DNA from: Anaerolineae bacterium
GTDB lineage: Bacteria > Chloroflexota > Anaerolineae > Anaerolineales > Anaerolineaceae
Reading direction: 5' to 3'
NCBI GenBank assembly: GCA_013178185.1
Contig: JABLXC010000032.1
Span: 1 to 64,000, forward strand
Length of the DNA stretch: 64,000 nucleotides
The notes under the pieces were generated by a model. The model ran no database searches. It was not told the DNA's origin and saw only the letters and a program-made list of their open reading frames with translations. Below, in pieces: positions 43,881 through 52,502 of the stretch (positions are counted from its first letter, which is position 1; each line of letters opens with the position of its first letter). The translations under genes were made by a program, and so were the position numbers.

Positions 43881-45023
43881 TTGGCTCAAAAAGGCACGGG
43901 AATAGCGCGAAAAACGTGTAGGATGGCTTGGTTAGCCGTTTTGCTGGTCTGGCTCAGCGGTTATCTGACAGCATGCCAGACGACAGAGCAACGGTCCACA
44001 CCTTCAGCATTGCCGTCAGAAGTTACTGCTGAGCGTATCTTCCCTACCGCGTCCGAGCCACAATCGGTTACCCAGCCCACGCTTCCCCCCATTGCAACGC
44101 CGATCATTCAGGAAAGCGCTGGAGAGCAACCGCTCCGCATTACCTTTCCAACCCCTGCCCCCGAACCAGTTTCTCTCTGGCGTGCCCCCCTCTATCAGGC
44201 GCCGTGGGCGCTAGGACCGTTCGATCACTTTTATTTTATTCGCCCGATTGCCGCAGACAAAGTCAACTGGCCGCTCCCAGATTATCGCTACGGCGGAGTT
44301 TTCTTTCGCAGTGACATCGTTCATACCGGCATTGATATCCCAACCCCCAAAGGCACCCCCGTTATCGCTGCCGGCCCGGGCAAGGTCGTCTGGGCTGATT
44401 ACGGCCTCTACCTCGGCGGTGGCAAACCCAACGATCCGTACGGGCTGGCCATCACCATCCAGCACGATTTCGGTTACAACAGCAAAAAGTTATATACTGT
44501 TTATGCCCACCTCGACCGTATTGATGTCGTCGCCGGTCAGCGTGTAGAAACTGGCGACCAGATTGGCGCCGTTGGCACAACCGGCGCTACCACTGGGCCC
44601 CATTTGCATTTTGAAGTCCGCATTGAAAACAACAGCTTTTACAACACCCGCAACCCCGAACTCTGGCTGACGCCACCGCAAGGTTCCGGCATCTTGGTCG
44701 GTAAACTTTACAACACCAATGGTTCCATCCTCTCAGGGCAGGCAGTCAATGTAAGATCTTTAGAGACACAGGAAAAATGGACGGTATTCGCCTATGGCGA
44801 CACAACCGTCATTCCGGACGAATACTACAATGAGAACGTCGTCCTTAGCGACCTGCCCGCCGGGAAGTACGAGCTTCAGATCGATTACTTAGAAAAACCC
44901 ATGCTGACAGAAATCACCATCTATCCAGGAGCCGTTACGTACTTTTCTTTTCGCGGGGAGCAAGGTTTTACAGTAGGGATGCCGCGTCTTTCACCCCCAC
45001 CTGGCTGGCTGCCCGGTGAATGA
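43881..45023 (+). CDS. M23 peptidase lipoprotein
   Basis: A 380-residue lipoprotein with signal peptide and lipobox LTAC near residue 33, a Pro/Thr-rich linker, and a C-terminal LytM/M23 domain. Zinc ligands: HTGIDIPTP (His and Asp) near 144 and HLHFEVR near 246, with YAHLDR between. A beta-rich tail follows. The start TTG 43881 is favoured because AAGGAG lies 6 bp upstream; a TTG at 43860 overlapping the previous stop is the alternative. It likely hydrolyses peptide cross-links, and the peptidoglycan type of the host is unknown. Confidence 0.85.
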   Translation: MAQKGTGIARKTCRMAWLAVLLVWLSGYLTACQTTEQRSTPSALPSEVTAERIFPTASEPQSVTQPTLPPIATPIIQESAGEQPLRITFPTPAPEPVSLWRAPLYQAPWALGPFDHFYFIRPIAADKVNWPLPDYRYGGVFFRSDIVHTGIDIPTPKGTPVIAAGPGKVVWADYGLYLGGGKPNDPYGLAITIQHDFGYNSKKLYTVYAHLDRIDVVAGQRVETGDQIGAVGTTGATTGPHLHFEVRIENNSFYNTRNPELWLTPPQGSGILVGKLYNTNGSILSGQAVNVRSLETQEKWTVFAYGDTTVIPDEYYNENVVLSDLPAGKYELQIDYLEKPMLTEITIYPGAVTYFSFRGEQGFTVGMPRLSPPPGWLPGE

Positions 45024-45060
45024 AGCCCTTTCCAGCTTTTCCGAATCACGGGCGCAAGCC

Positions 45061-45087
45061 TTGACAGGATTAAAAATCTGGTACAAT
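45061..45087 (+). promoter_or_regulatory. Candidate promoter of the first NBR1-Ig gene
   Basis: TTGACA (45061-45066) and TACAAT (45082-45087), spaced by 15 bp, slightly short of optimal. Confidence 0.45.
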
Positions 45088-45220
45088 TGGCCGGAATGCT
45101 TTACTCTCACCTGTTTACCCAAATCACCGAAAAGCGCTAGCTAAACAACAGGTACTTGCGCCTTTGCAGCGCCACAAAAAGCGAGCTTTGCTTTTTGACA
45201 CTTATATGGAGGTAACAATT

Positions 45221-46078
45221 ATGTCTTCGCGAAAAAAAATTGCTGGGAAGATTTTCACAATCCTTCTCAGCCTGACCATCCTGGCCGCCTGTACTGGCCA
45301 GAGCGGAGAACCCACACCGGATGCTAATGCCATCTTCACTGCTGCTGCTGAAACAGTAGCGGCGCAGCTCAGCCAGACCGCAGCTGCAAAACCCACGAAC
45401 ACGAACACAGTCCAACCCACCTCAACCAACACCATCGTGCCGACCAGGTCAAACCAAACCATTACCTTGCCGGCACTGCCTGGGCCGGGTTCTACCCTGC
45501 CAGGGTTATCTACCGCACAGATCCCCGCCCTCTCCACTGCCACCAGGCAGCCGGTTTCAACCGGCGATAAATGCGAATGGCAGCGTAACGACCCCGCCGA
45601 CGGCGCCGTCATTGACCCTGCAAAAGGTTTCGACCTCATCTACTATCTGAAGAATACAGGGACAAGCACCTGGAAGAAGACCTATAAATTGCGCTACTAC
45701 GTTGGCGATTACTTCACCGACGGGCGCGAATTCTACCTGCCTGAAGAAACCGCCCCAGGACAGACCGGGCGCGCCATCGCAGACGCCACTGCCCCCTCCA
45801 CAGCCGGCACGTACAAAGCTACTTTCGTCCTTACCAACGACCAGGGAGTGAACTTCTGTGTTCTTGATTTTACCTTCAGAGTAGGTTCCTCCGCAGAAGC
45901 TACCGCTGGCGGCCCAACCCCCACACAGATAGATCTGGCAACCATTTGTGCAAACCCCTCTCATGATGCTGGTTTTAACACTGAGTGTACCAATTGGGTT
46001 TCAACCTATTGCCCAGTAAGACCAGATCCTACTAAACACGTCTATGTTAATGGTGTAGACTTATGTCAAGTCCCTTAA
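45221..46078 (+). CDS. NBR1-type Ig domain lipoprotein
   Basis: A 285-residue lipoprotein: a basic N-terminus, hydrophobic helix and lipobox ILAAC, then an alanine/threonine-rich linker (including a PTNTNT-type stretch), and an Ig-like domain of the Next-to-BRCA1 class (about 120-230, WQRNDPADGAVI ... LKNTGTSTWKK). ATG 45221 follows GGAGG by 8 bp. Such domains are frequent in Chloroflexota surface proteins and probably mediate adhesion or wall binding. A Cys-containing C-terminal extension follows. The gene at 46320-46994 encodes a relative. Confidence 0.82.
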   Translation: MSSRKKIAGKIFTILLSLTILAACTGQSGEPTPDANAIFTAAAETVAAQLSQTAAAKPTNTNTVQPTSTNTIVPTRSNQTITLPALPGPGSTLPGLSTAQIPALSTATRQPVSTGDKCEWQRNDPADGAVIDPAKGFDLIYYLKNTGTSTWKKTYKLRYYVGDYFTDGREFYLPEETAPGQTGRAIADATAPSTAGTYKATFVLTNDQGVNFCVLDFTFRVGSSAEATAGGPTPTQIDLATICANPSHDAGFNTECTNWVSTYCPVRPDPTKHVYVNGVDLCQVP

Positions 46079-46171
46079 AGGAAGTTTTACGAAATCTACA
46101 CATTCGGTATTGAGCAAGTATTAAACAGTCTATGTTAGGTAAGAAGGCAACGAAGTCAAAATAACCGAATG

Positions 46172-46229
46172 TTGGGTCGAAGGGCTACTCAGAATGTCTA
46201 AAATTACTCATTCCTGCCCTTCGACCCAA
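46172..46229. repeat. Long inverted repeat between the two NBR1-Ig genes
   Basis: TTGGGTCGAAGGG (46172-46184) and CCCTTCGACCCAA (46217-46229) are perfectly complementary over 13 bp around a 32-base loop. No T-run follows, so it is not a typical terminator. The rest of the 240-bp gap shows nothing else. Confidence 0.7.
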
Positions 46230-46319
46230 TCTATTGCAACTTACCAAGGTCATTTCCATAGTTTTCGGCAAGGTCATTGTCGAGCCATTGTCCCGGCCAC
46301 TTGAATAAGGAGCATGATC

Positions 46320-46994
46320 ATGTTTTATCTGCAAAAAGCTAGCAAAAGAATTGCGCTGCTTGCACTGGTATTCGCGCTGGCGGGTTGTTCCCTGGGTCTG
46401 CCGGCCACCCCAGCCGAACCTACCCCCGATCTCGACGCCGTGCGAACCGAAGCCGCCCAGACGGTCGTCGCAAAAATCACCGTAGAGGCTGCTTTGAACC
46501 CCTCGGCAACCCCTCTGCCTCCCACCCAGACTCCCCTGCCGGTCGTGACCAGCACGCCCCTTCAACCGGCTCCGGCGCAGCCCAGTGTAACCGCTCAAAT
46601 CCCACAGGCCACCGCAACCAGGAAATCCACCTGGGTGGTCTATCCCACCTGGACGCGCACCCCCTATACCGATGCTGCCGAATTCGTTGGCCAATCTCCG
46701 CCAGATGGCTTTAAAATAGGCCCCGGCGGGGATTTTGACATCGTGTGGACGGTCAAAAATGTCGGCTTGCGACCCTGGAACACCCAGTTTTACATCCGCT
46801 ATTTGAGCGGCGTTAAAGGCAGCGACGCTACAAAATATATGCTCGCCGGGCCGGTCAACGTCAACGATACCGCCACCTTCAGGGTAGACATGGTCGCGCC
46901 TTACGAACCCGGCAACTACACCACAACCTGGCAATTAATCAACGACGACGGCACGGCAATCTTGACTCTTTACCTATCATTCTCGGTGCAATAA
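46320..46994 (+). CDS. Second NBR1-type Ig domain lipoprotein
   Basis: A 224-residue predicted lipoprotein. The signal peptide ends in lipobox ALAGC, a Pro/Thr-rich linker spans about residues 25-100, and an NBR1-type Ig-like domain (FVGQSPPDGFKIGPGG...NVGLRPWNTQFYIRYLSG) occupies the C-terminal half. The ATG at 46320 lies 7 bp after AAGGAG and is preferred over an ATG 6 bp earlier. It is a paralogue of the upstream lipoprotein, without the cysteine-bearing tail. Probable surface-binding function. Confidence 0.82.
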   Translation: MFYLQKASKRIALLALVFALAGCSLGLPATPAEPTPDLDAVRTEAAQTVVAKITVEAALNPSATPLPPTQTPLPVVTSTPLQPAPAQPSVTAQIPQATATRKSTWVVYPTWTRTPYTDAAEFVGQSPPDGFKIGPGGDFDIVWTVKNVGLRPWNTQFYIRYLSGVKGSDATKYMLAGPVNVNDTATFRVDMVAPYEPGNYTTTWQLINDDGTAILTLYLSFSVQ

Positions 46995-47051
46995 ATTTCC
47001 AGAATTCCTTGTCGAGGCAGGATAAAACCACACTGAGAACCGAGAGTAAGC

Positions 47052-48227
47052 ATGTCGCAGACAAGCGCTTCCCGCGCACTTTTTCAGAACATCCAAACCG
47101 AGGCTGCCCGCCTCGGTTTTGCATGGATCGGCCTGACCCGCCCCCAGCCTCCCGCCCATTACGCCGTCTACACCCGCTGGCTGGAACTGGGACGACACGG
47201 GGACATGACTTACCTTGCTGGCGAGCGCGGCCGGCAGTTGCGAGCGCAACCCGGGCTGGCGCTGCCCGGCGCTCAGGCTATTCTGGCGTTGGGTTTCCCC
47301 TATCCTAAACCTCCGCCAGCTCCACCAGCAGACTTCGGACGGATTGCATCTTACGCCTATGGAGAGGATTATCATCGCTTCATTCTGCCCAAACTGGAAT
47401 TGCTGCGCGCCCGCATTTCCGCGCTGGCCGGAATGCCAATAAATGCTCGCGGCTACACCGATACCGGCCCATTTTTGGAGCGCGAATTCGGGATGCAGGC
47501 CGGGCTGGGTTGGATCGGAAAGAACACCTGTCTGATCAACCCAACCTATGGCTCATACCTTTTCCTGGCGGAGTTATTCATAGACCTTGAACTCGAAGAG
47601 TCCTCCCCCTTTAAGGACGATCGGTGCGGGACCTGCCAGCGCTGCATCCAGGCCTGTCCAATGAGCTGCATCTTATCCGACCGTACCCTGGATGCCCGCC
47701 GCTGCATTTCCTACTTAACGATTGAAAATAAAGGCGTCATCCCGCCAGAACTTCGCGCGCGCCTGGGGAATTGGGTATTCGGCTGCGATATCTGCCAGAT
47801 TGTTTGTCCCTGGAATCGCTTTCACCACCCTATTTCTGCTGTGATTTTTCCCGATCATGTACGGTTTCCCCCTTTGCAGGAAGAAATCCACCTCACGCCT
47901 GCACAGTTCAACCAAAAATACAAAAACAGTCCAATCCAACGTCCGCGCCGGCGCGGTTATTTGCGCAACGTCGCTGTTGCGATCGGGAATTCAAACAACC
48001 CGCGCCTGATCCCTGATCTGGCAGAAACCCTAGCGCAAGAGCCAGAACCTTTGGTAAGGGGACACTGCGCCTGGGCTCTGGGTCGGTTTCAAGAGCCTTC
48101 TGCTCGCGCTGCTCTCGACAAGGCTGCCAGGCATGAAACGGATCCTTATGTACGCTCGGAGATATTGCAAGCTCTGGAAAGTCAGGGTAGCCAGGCGGGC
48201 AAGGCGGCATCCTCCGAAATGGAATAA
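47052..48227 (+). CDS. queG: Epoxyqueuosine reductase
   Basis: A 391-residue cobalamin-dependent iron-sulfur enzyme for the last step of queuosine biosynthesis in tRNA. The two ferredoxin-type clusters are visible as CGTCQRCIQACP near 194 and CDICQIVCPWN near 244. ARGYTDTGPFLEREF near 134 and LGWIGKNT are family motifs, and HEAT-like repeats (residues 310-380) form the tRNA-binding tail. Its 3' end overlaps the convergent PD40 gene by 46 bp. No other queuosine genes lie nearby. Confidence 0.94.
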   Translation: MSQTSASRALFQNIQTEAARLGFAWIGLTRPQPPAHYAVYTRWLELGRHGDMTYLAGERGRQLRAQPGLALPGAQAILALGFPYPKPPPAPPADFGRIASYAYGEDYHRFILPKLELLRARISALAGMPINARGYTDTGPFLEREFGMQAGLGWIGKNTCLINPTYGSYLFLAELFIDLELEESSPFKDDRCGTCQRCIQACPMSCILSDRTLDARRCISYLTIENKGVIPPELRARLGNWVFGCDICQIVCPWNRFHHPISAVIFPDHVRFPPLQEEIHLTPAQFNQKYKNSPIQRPRRRGYLRNVAVAIGNSNNPRLIPDLAETLAQEPEPLVRGHCAWALGRFQEPSARAALDKAARHETDPYVRSEILQALESQGSQAGKAASSEME

Positions 48228-49558
48228 GCCTCCCCGCTGTCGCGCTGCCACACCATCAGTTCCGGCCGAGCTTGAGAAGCCGATAGCGAGATGCGTTGGT
48301 AAACCAGCAATCCCCCATCCGGGCTGAAGCTGTAAGCTGCGTGTGTAAAGTTTTCATCGCCGGTCACAGCCTGCGCCTGGCTGCCATCCGGCCGCATCAG
48401 CCAGATCTGTTTGCTCGGGCTGGCACCCGAAGGTTGAAAGGCAAGCGCCAGCCATTCGCCATCCGGTGACCAGGAAGGAACGCTGTAATCGAACTGTTCC
48501 TGATCGTCAGGCAAGAATTTTTCAAGCCTTTGGTCTTGTGGGGTAAAGAAATATACAGCAGAATATGGGCGACCGGAGGCCGCTTGTTGAAAATTAAGAA
48601 GAGCCAGTCTCCTGCTATCTGGCGACCAGGTGCCCATCAGCCCCGATTGCGTCTGGATTACCACGGCTTTGCCAGTCTCCAAATCAAAAATGCGAATACC
48701 GCCTGCCAGCGTGTCAAAAAAAGCCAGATAGCGGCCATCCGGCGACCACGCCGGTGAGGTTCCAGCCACTTTTTCACTGCCATACAGGATATGGTCGATC
48801 CTGGAAGGGGAATCCAGGATAAAGACGCGGGGAATTCCTGGCTGCGATCCCGGCCCTTCGCCAGCAGACCTGCGAACGTAAGCGATTTTATCGTCAGCCG
48901 GTGACCAGGCCGGGTTAAAACACCAGTCTTTTCCGCAATCCAGCAATTTTTCCATGCTGCCTGTCGCTCTCATATAAAGCCACAGATCGATACCATCCAT
49001 TGCGTTCATGACCGACAAGATGATATGATCGCCCCCTGTCGAAGCGCCATAATCGAACACTTTGCCGCCCGTTCGGGTAAGCTGCTTTAAGCTTCTCCCT
49101 TCTGGTGCATAAATCCACAAATCCGGCTGGTCCGCAGGGTGTACAAAAACCACAGAAGGAGAACGGACTGTAAAATCCCAGGCTGCGACCCGGTTGATCA
49201 CCCGCCCGCTGGCGCTTTTCGAACCCGGCCGTAGCGTGATGCGATAAACAGAACCAATTTCCAAGGGCATTGCGGGCCAAAAACGAACCTTCGATCCCTC
49301 CCAGGTGAATTTTCCAGCCACAGAAGGCGTTATTTCTATCCGCTCTTCTACACTTTCCGGCTGCATTTCCTGCTCAAAACGAAGTTCAAAAGGCCCCCGG
49401 CTGCCAACTGCTTGATCCACAGAACCGCTGACGGGCAGCCGCGCCTCCGCCCACCAGCCTGCAACCACAACGCCAGCCAAAAGGAGACCCAATCCCAGCA
49501 GGATCGCCAACACAAGGCGATCAAACGGACTCAATAAACGCGGGAACGGCCATTTCAT
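48182..49558 (-). CDS. Membrane-anchored PD40 protein with an N-terminal Ig-like domain
   Basis: A 458-residue protein: an N-terminal membrane helix (about 15-37), a bacterial Ig-like domain of the Big_5 type (about 40-135, PFELRFEQEMQPESVEERI ... AAWDFTV), and a TolB-like PD40 propeller (SPADDKIAYVRR, SPDGRYLAFFD, SPDSRRLALLN, SPDGEWLALAF). It resembles the plus-strand propeller gene at 41953 in layout. ATG 49558 is close behind the YcgQ-like gene. Its 3' end overlaps queG tail to tail. Function unknown. Confidence 0.8.
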   Translation of the reverse strand: MKWPFPRLLSPFDRLVLAILLGLGLLLAGVVVAGWWAEARLPVSGSVDQAVGSRGPFELRFEQEMQPESVEERIEITPSVAGKFTWEGSKVRFWPAMPLEIGSVYRITLRPGSKSASGRVINRVAAWDFTVRSPSVVFVHPADQPDLWIYAPEGRSLKQLTRTGGKVFDYGASTGGDHIILSVMNAMDGIDLWLYMRATGSMEKLLDCGKDWCFNPAWSPADDKIAYVRRSAGEGPGSQPGIPRVFILDSPSRIDHILYGSEKVAGTSPAWSPDGRYLAFFDTLAGGIRIFDLETGKAVVIQTQSGLMGTWSPDSRRLALLNFQQAASGRPYSAVYFFTPQDQRLEKFLPDDQEQFDYSVPSWSPDGEWLALAFQPSGASPSKQIWLMRPDGSQAQAVTGDENFTHAAYSFSPDGGLLVYQRISLSASQARPELMVWQRDSGEAYSISEDAALPAWLP

Positions 49559-49563
49559 TTGCT

Positions 49564-50337
49564 TTACGGAACCAGATAAGGTTGTTCTGGCTCTGGGATG
49601 GGCGCAATACTTACGGCAGAAATTGCAGGGATTTTTTGCTCGCCCAGCCAATAGGCATAAACTTCTCCCTGCACCCGCACCCAGGAATTTTCTGACAGTT
49701 CATCCGCTTCTGGCGAAGAAACAACCATACCCACTGCCAGCGCGTCGGCAACGCAGCAGGTCAACATAAAACGCCCGATCATAAACTCCCCTGGTTTCAG
49801 GCGCGGGTCACGATATACAAAACCGGTCACATCCGCCGACTCGCCCGCATATTCATCCGGGTCTTCTGCCTGTTCAAACAAGACCATCCATTCCAGGATG
49901 TTTCGCTGAGTTGGCGGGATACCTATCAAAACGGTTTGGTCCGCGCCCGGGAAGAACAATGGGGCAACAACGTTCATGCCGCGGTTCGCAACGGCAACGC
50001 TCCCCAGCGGGCGGGCGGGCAAGACCAGGCCCAGAATAAGCGGGACAGTCATCCAGGCCAGATTCCAGCCCGAAAAACTGGCATGCTCCACCGGATGCTC
50101 CTGTTGCTCATGAGAGTCGTCCATTTCATGGTGATCTTCATGCTCTTCTTCGCCAGGCCTGCTTCGCAACAAGGCTTGAGAGATCGCCATTAACCCAAGC
50201 CCTGCCAGAAGAACAAGAATGACAAAGCGCCGGTTGATATAGAAAACAATGCTGCCGTTCCAAATTCTGGATAGGAGGAACAGCCCCAGCAGCGCCAGGA
50301 GCAATGACTGAAAAGTGCGGTAAGCTCGTTTCGTCAT
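49564..50337 (-). CDS. YcgQ-like (TIGR03943) permease-associated protein
   Basis: A 257-residue membrane protein with hydrophobic helices around residues 10-28, 38-55 and 93-108, a His/Glu-rich stretch (EHEDHHEMDDSHEQQEH near 62) that looks metal-binding, and a soluble domain containing FMLTCCVADA. This fits the TIGR03943 family, which is typically encoded beside a DUF318 permease (the YcgR/YcgQ pair of Bacillus). The histidine-rich loop hints at a zinc or other divalent cation substrate. It lies 20 bp after the permease gene. Confidence 0.85.
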   Translation of the reverse strand: MTKRAYRTFQSLLLALLGLFLLSRIWNGSIVFYINRRFVILVLLAGLGLMAISQALLRSRPGEEEHEDHHEMDDSHEQQEHPVEHASFSGWNLAWMTVPLILGLVLPARPLGSVAVANRGMNVVAPLFFPGADQTVLIGIPPTQRNILEWMVLFEQAEDPDEYAGESADVTGFVYRDPRLKPGEFMIGRFMLTCCVADALAVGMVVSSPEADELSENSWVRVQGEVYAYWLGEQKIPAISAVSIAPIPEPEQPYLVP

Positions 50338-50357
50338 GATTATTCATTCTCATTCCG

Positions 50358-51425
50358 CTAGAAGCGGACAAAATAGTTCATCGCGACGGCAGCCAACAGG
50401 ATCAACATTAGGGGCAAGGTTACCAAATAAAGCACCGTACGGCGTCTGAATACTCTCAAAAACATCAGCGTACTCTTAATATCCACCATCGGTCCATAAA
50501 CCAAAAAAGCGAGGAGGGATCCGGCATTGAACGAACCGGCAAAAGCCAGCGCGATGAAAGCGTCTACGGTCGAACACACCGAAAGGATCACCGCCAGCGC
50601 GATCATCACAAGAACCGACAAGATCGGACCCTGCCCAACCGCCAGCAACCAACCCTGGGGGATCAAGGTTTGCATAAAGGCAGCCAAGAGAGCCCCCAGC
50701 ACCAGGTAGCGGCCCATTTCAAAAAACTCATTGGCGGCAATAACCGCCACTTTTTGCAATCGCTGCGCCACGCCTACCCCCGGCGCGGTCCGTTGCCCAA
50801 TGACATTGCGTTGTAGCGGTGCAACCGGCTGGTATGCCATGCTAGAGGAGGGCAGCAAAACCTGGCTGTGGTCCGTTTGAAACGCGAACACTCCCCCAAC
50901 AAGGATTGAGATAAGAAAGGTCATCGCTAGCCTTCCCCAAAAAACCGGCGTATTTCCAAAAGCTGCAAAGGTACTGGCAATAACGATTGGATTAAGCACC
51001 GGCGCAGCCAGGAGAAAGGATATCCCGACAGGCGCCGGCAATCCTTTTCGAAACAACCGCCTTGCCAGCGGCACCACGCCGCATTCACAAACAGGGAAAA
51101 ACAACCCCAACGAAGCGCCTGCCAGCGCAGAGCCAAGTTTTGAGCGCGGGATAATTTTCAAAAGACTGTCCTGATCAACAAAGACTTCCACCAATCCAGA
51201 CGCCAGCGTCCCAAGGAACAGGTAAGGAACCGCCTCGATGAAAATTCCCAGGAATATCGTCGAGAACATGCTGACCTGATCCACCAGTGCAATCCACCCC
51301 TTACCCTGTCCCCCGTCCCAGGATATCCCAATCAAGACCCCACTAACCGTCGCAAGCAGAAAGAGCGCCACGCCCAAAATCCACCACAGAATCTTGTTGG
51401 CATGGGGTGAATTCGCTTTTTCCAA
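50358..51425 (-). CDS. YcgR-like DUF318 permease
   Basis: A 355-residue inner-membrane permease of the DUF318 family, with about eight helices, a conserved FPVCECGVVPLARRLFRKGLP loop near residue 108 and the second-half CSTVDAFIALAFAG segment near 278. Together with the downstream TIGR03943 protein it forms the YcgR/YcgQ-type pair. It is distinct from the other DUF318-type permease at 36396-37727, having shorter spacing between its halves. Transport substrate unknown. Confidence 0.87.
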   Translation of the reverse strand: MEKANSPHANKILWWILGVALFLLATVSGVLIGISWDGGQGKGWIALVDQVSMFSTIFLGIFIEAVPYLFLGTLASGLVEVFVDQDSLLKIIPRSKLGSALAGASLGLFFPVCECGVVPLARRLFRKGLPAPVGISFLLAAPVLNPIVIASTFAAFGNTPVFWGRLAMTFLISILVGGVFAFQTDHSQVLLPSSSMAYQPVAPLQRNVIGQRTAPGVGVAQRLQKVAVIAANEFFEMGRYLVLGALLAAFMQTLIPQGWLLAVGQGPILSVLVMIALAVILSVCSTVDAFIALAFAGSFNAGSLLAFLVYGPMVDIKSTLMFLRVFRRRTVLYLVTLPLMLILLAAVAMNYFVRF

Positions 51426-51511
51426 TCGCTTTCCTCCATAAGCTCAGAAAACTTAATCCCGCCTTCGGATGAAAACGGGATTAAGGGGATCGTACTGCTT
51501 AACCGGAGTGA

Positions 51512-52390
51512 TTACTTTGTAGCGGTGGCGGTTGGCCGTAGTGTGGCAACGCCTAACGTAGCGGATGCAGCCGATGTCGGCGCTGTGGTAACAGCCAGCG
51601 TCGGCGCCGGGGTATTCGTTACAGATGGCGTCGGCGTCAATGTAACCAGCCCATAGGTGACTTTTAACACCTGGCCAGCAAACAACTGGTTGGGATCTGT
51701 GATCTTATTGTCGCGCATAATGTTTTCACGGGTGGTCAAGAACTTGGCTGCAATCGTATCAAGAGTATCGCCAAGTTTCACCATATAATCCAGCTTCGTT
51801 CCACGCACCAGATCGGTCGGGATGGGGGTCTCGGTAGGCAATTGCTGGCCAGGCGCCGGAACCAAAATTTTATCTCCTGGGTTGATCGGACAACCGCCGC
51901 CAAAATTATTGATCGCCAGCAACACCTCAAAATCTACCTGGAATTTTTGAGCAATCTCCCAACAGTTATCGTTCTCTTGAACGGTGTATTCCTGCGGGCC
52001 AGAAGGGGTTGGCGTTTCGGTGATTGTTGGCGTCAGGGTTTCGGTTGGTGTGTTCGTCGGCGTCGAGGTCGGGGTTACAGGAGTCGGCGTCGCTGTATTT
52101 GTAGGCGTAGGCGTCTTCGTGGCAAACAACGAAAAACCAGGCCCCCCCGAGCCAGTGAGCCAGATGATCAAAATGATGATCCCCACAGTAACCAACAAGA
52201 CTGCCAATCCTCCCACCAGGAAAGGCATCAATTTTTGTCGTTTCCGATAGGAATCGATCACAGATTGAGGTGATTCTTTTCCAGACATAGGGGTCCCTTG
52301 TGATTCAACGCTCCCCAAATCAAAGCCTTTGCTCTCAGAACTGTTTTTGACCTGGAGAATAGTAAATTTCTTTGGTCCGTCTTTTCTCAT
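51512..52390 (-). CDS. Membrane protein with two LysM domains
   Basis: A 292-residue protein: a cytoplasmic N-terminus of about 50 residues, one membrane helix (about 53-77), a Thr/Pro-rich linker, then two LysM domains. The first is YTVQENDNCWEIAQKFQVDF near 137 with ILVPAPG, the second YMVKLGDTLDTIAAKFLT near 199 with GQVLKVTYG. A second low-complexity tail follows. LysM domains bind N-acetylglucosamine polymers, so it probably attaches to the wall or an extracellular glycan. An earlier in-frame ATG near residue 35 is an alternative start. Confidence 0.83.
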   Translation of the reverse strand: MRKDGPKKFTILQVKNSSESKGFDLGSVESQGTPMSGKESPQSVIDSYRKRQKLMPFLVGGLAVLLVTVGIIILIIWLTGSGGPGFSLFATKTPTPTNTATPTPVTPTSTPTNTPTETLTPTITETPTPSGPQEYTVQENDNCWEIAQKFQVDFEVLLAINNFGGGCPINPGDKILVPAPGQQLPTETPIPTDLVRGTKLDYMVKLGDTLDTIAAKFLTTRENIMRDNKITDPNQLFAGQVLKVTYGLVTLTPTPSVTNTPAPTLAVTTAPTSAASATLGVATLRPTATATK

Positions 52391-52502
52391 TCGGCCTGGC
52401 TGCCAGGTAAATTTGAGATGGCTCAGAGGCAGCCTTCGAAGGTAATTCTACTTTAAAATTGGTAATCGGTCGAGTCTGCCAAAATTGCGGATACTCCAAA
52501 GG

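Noticed and set aside
46185-46934. Open frame of 249 codons on the minus strand
   Set aside because: Overlaps the NBR1-Ig lipoprotein gene in antisense. The glycine/arginine-rich product is an artefact of the Pro/Thr-rich linker read in reverse.
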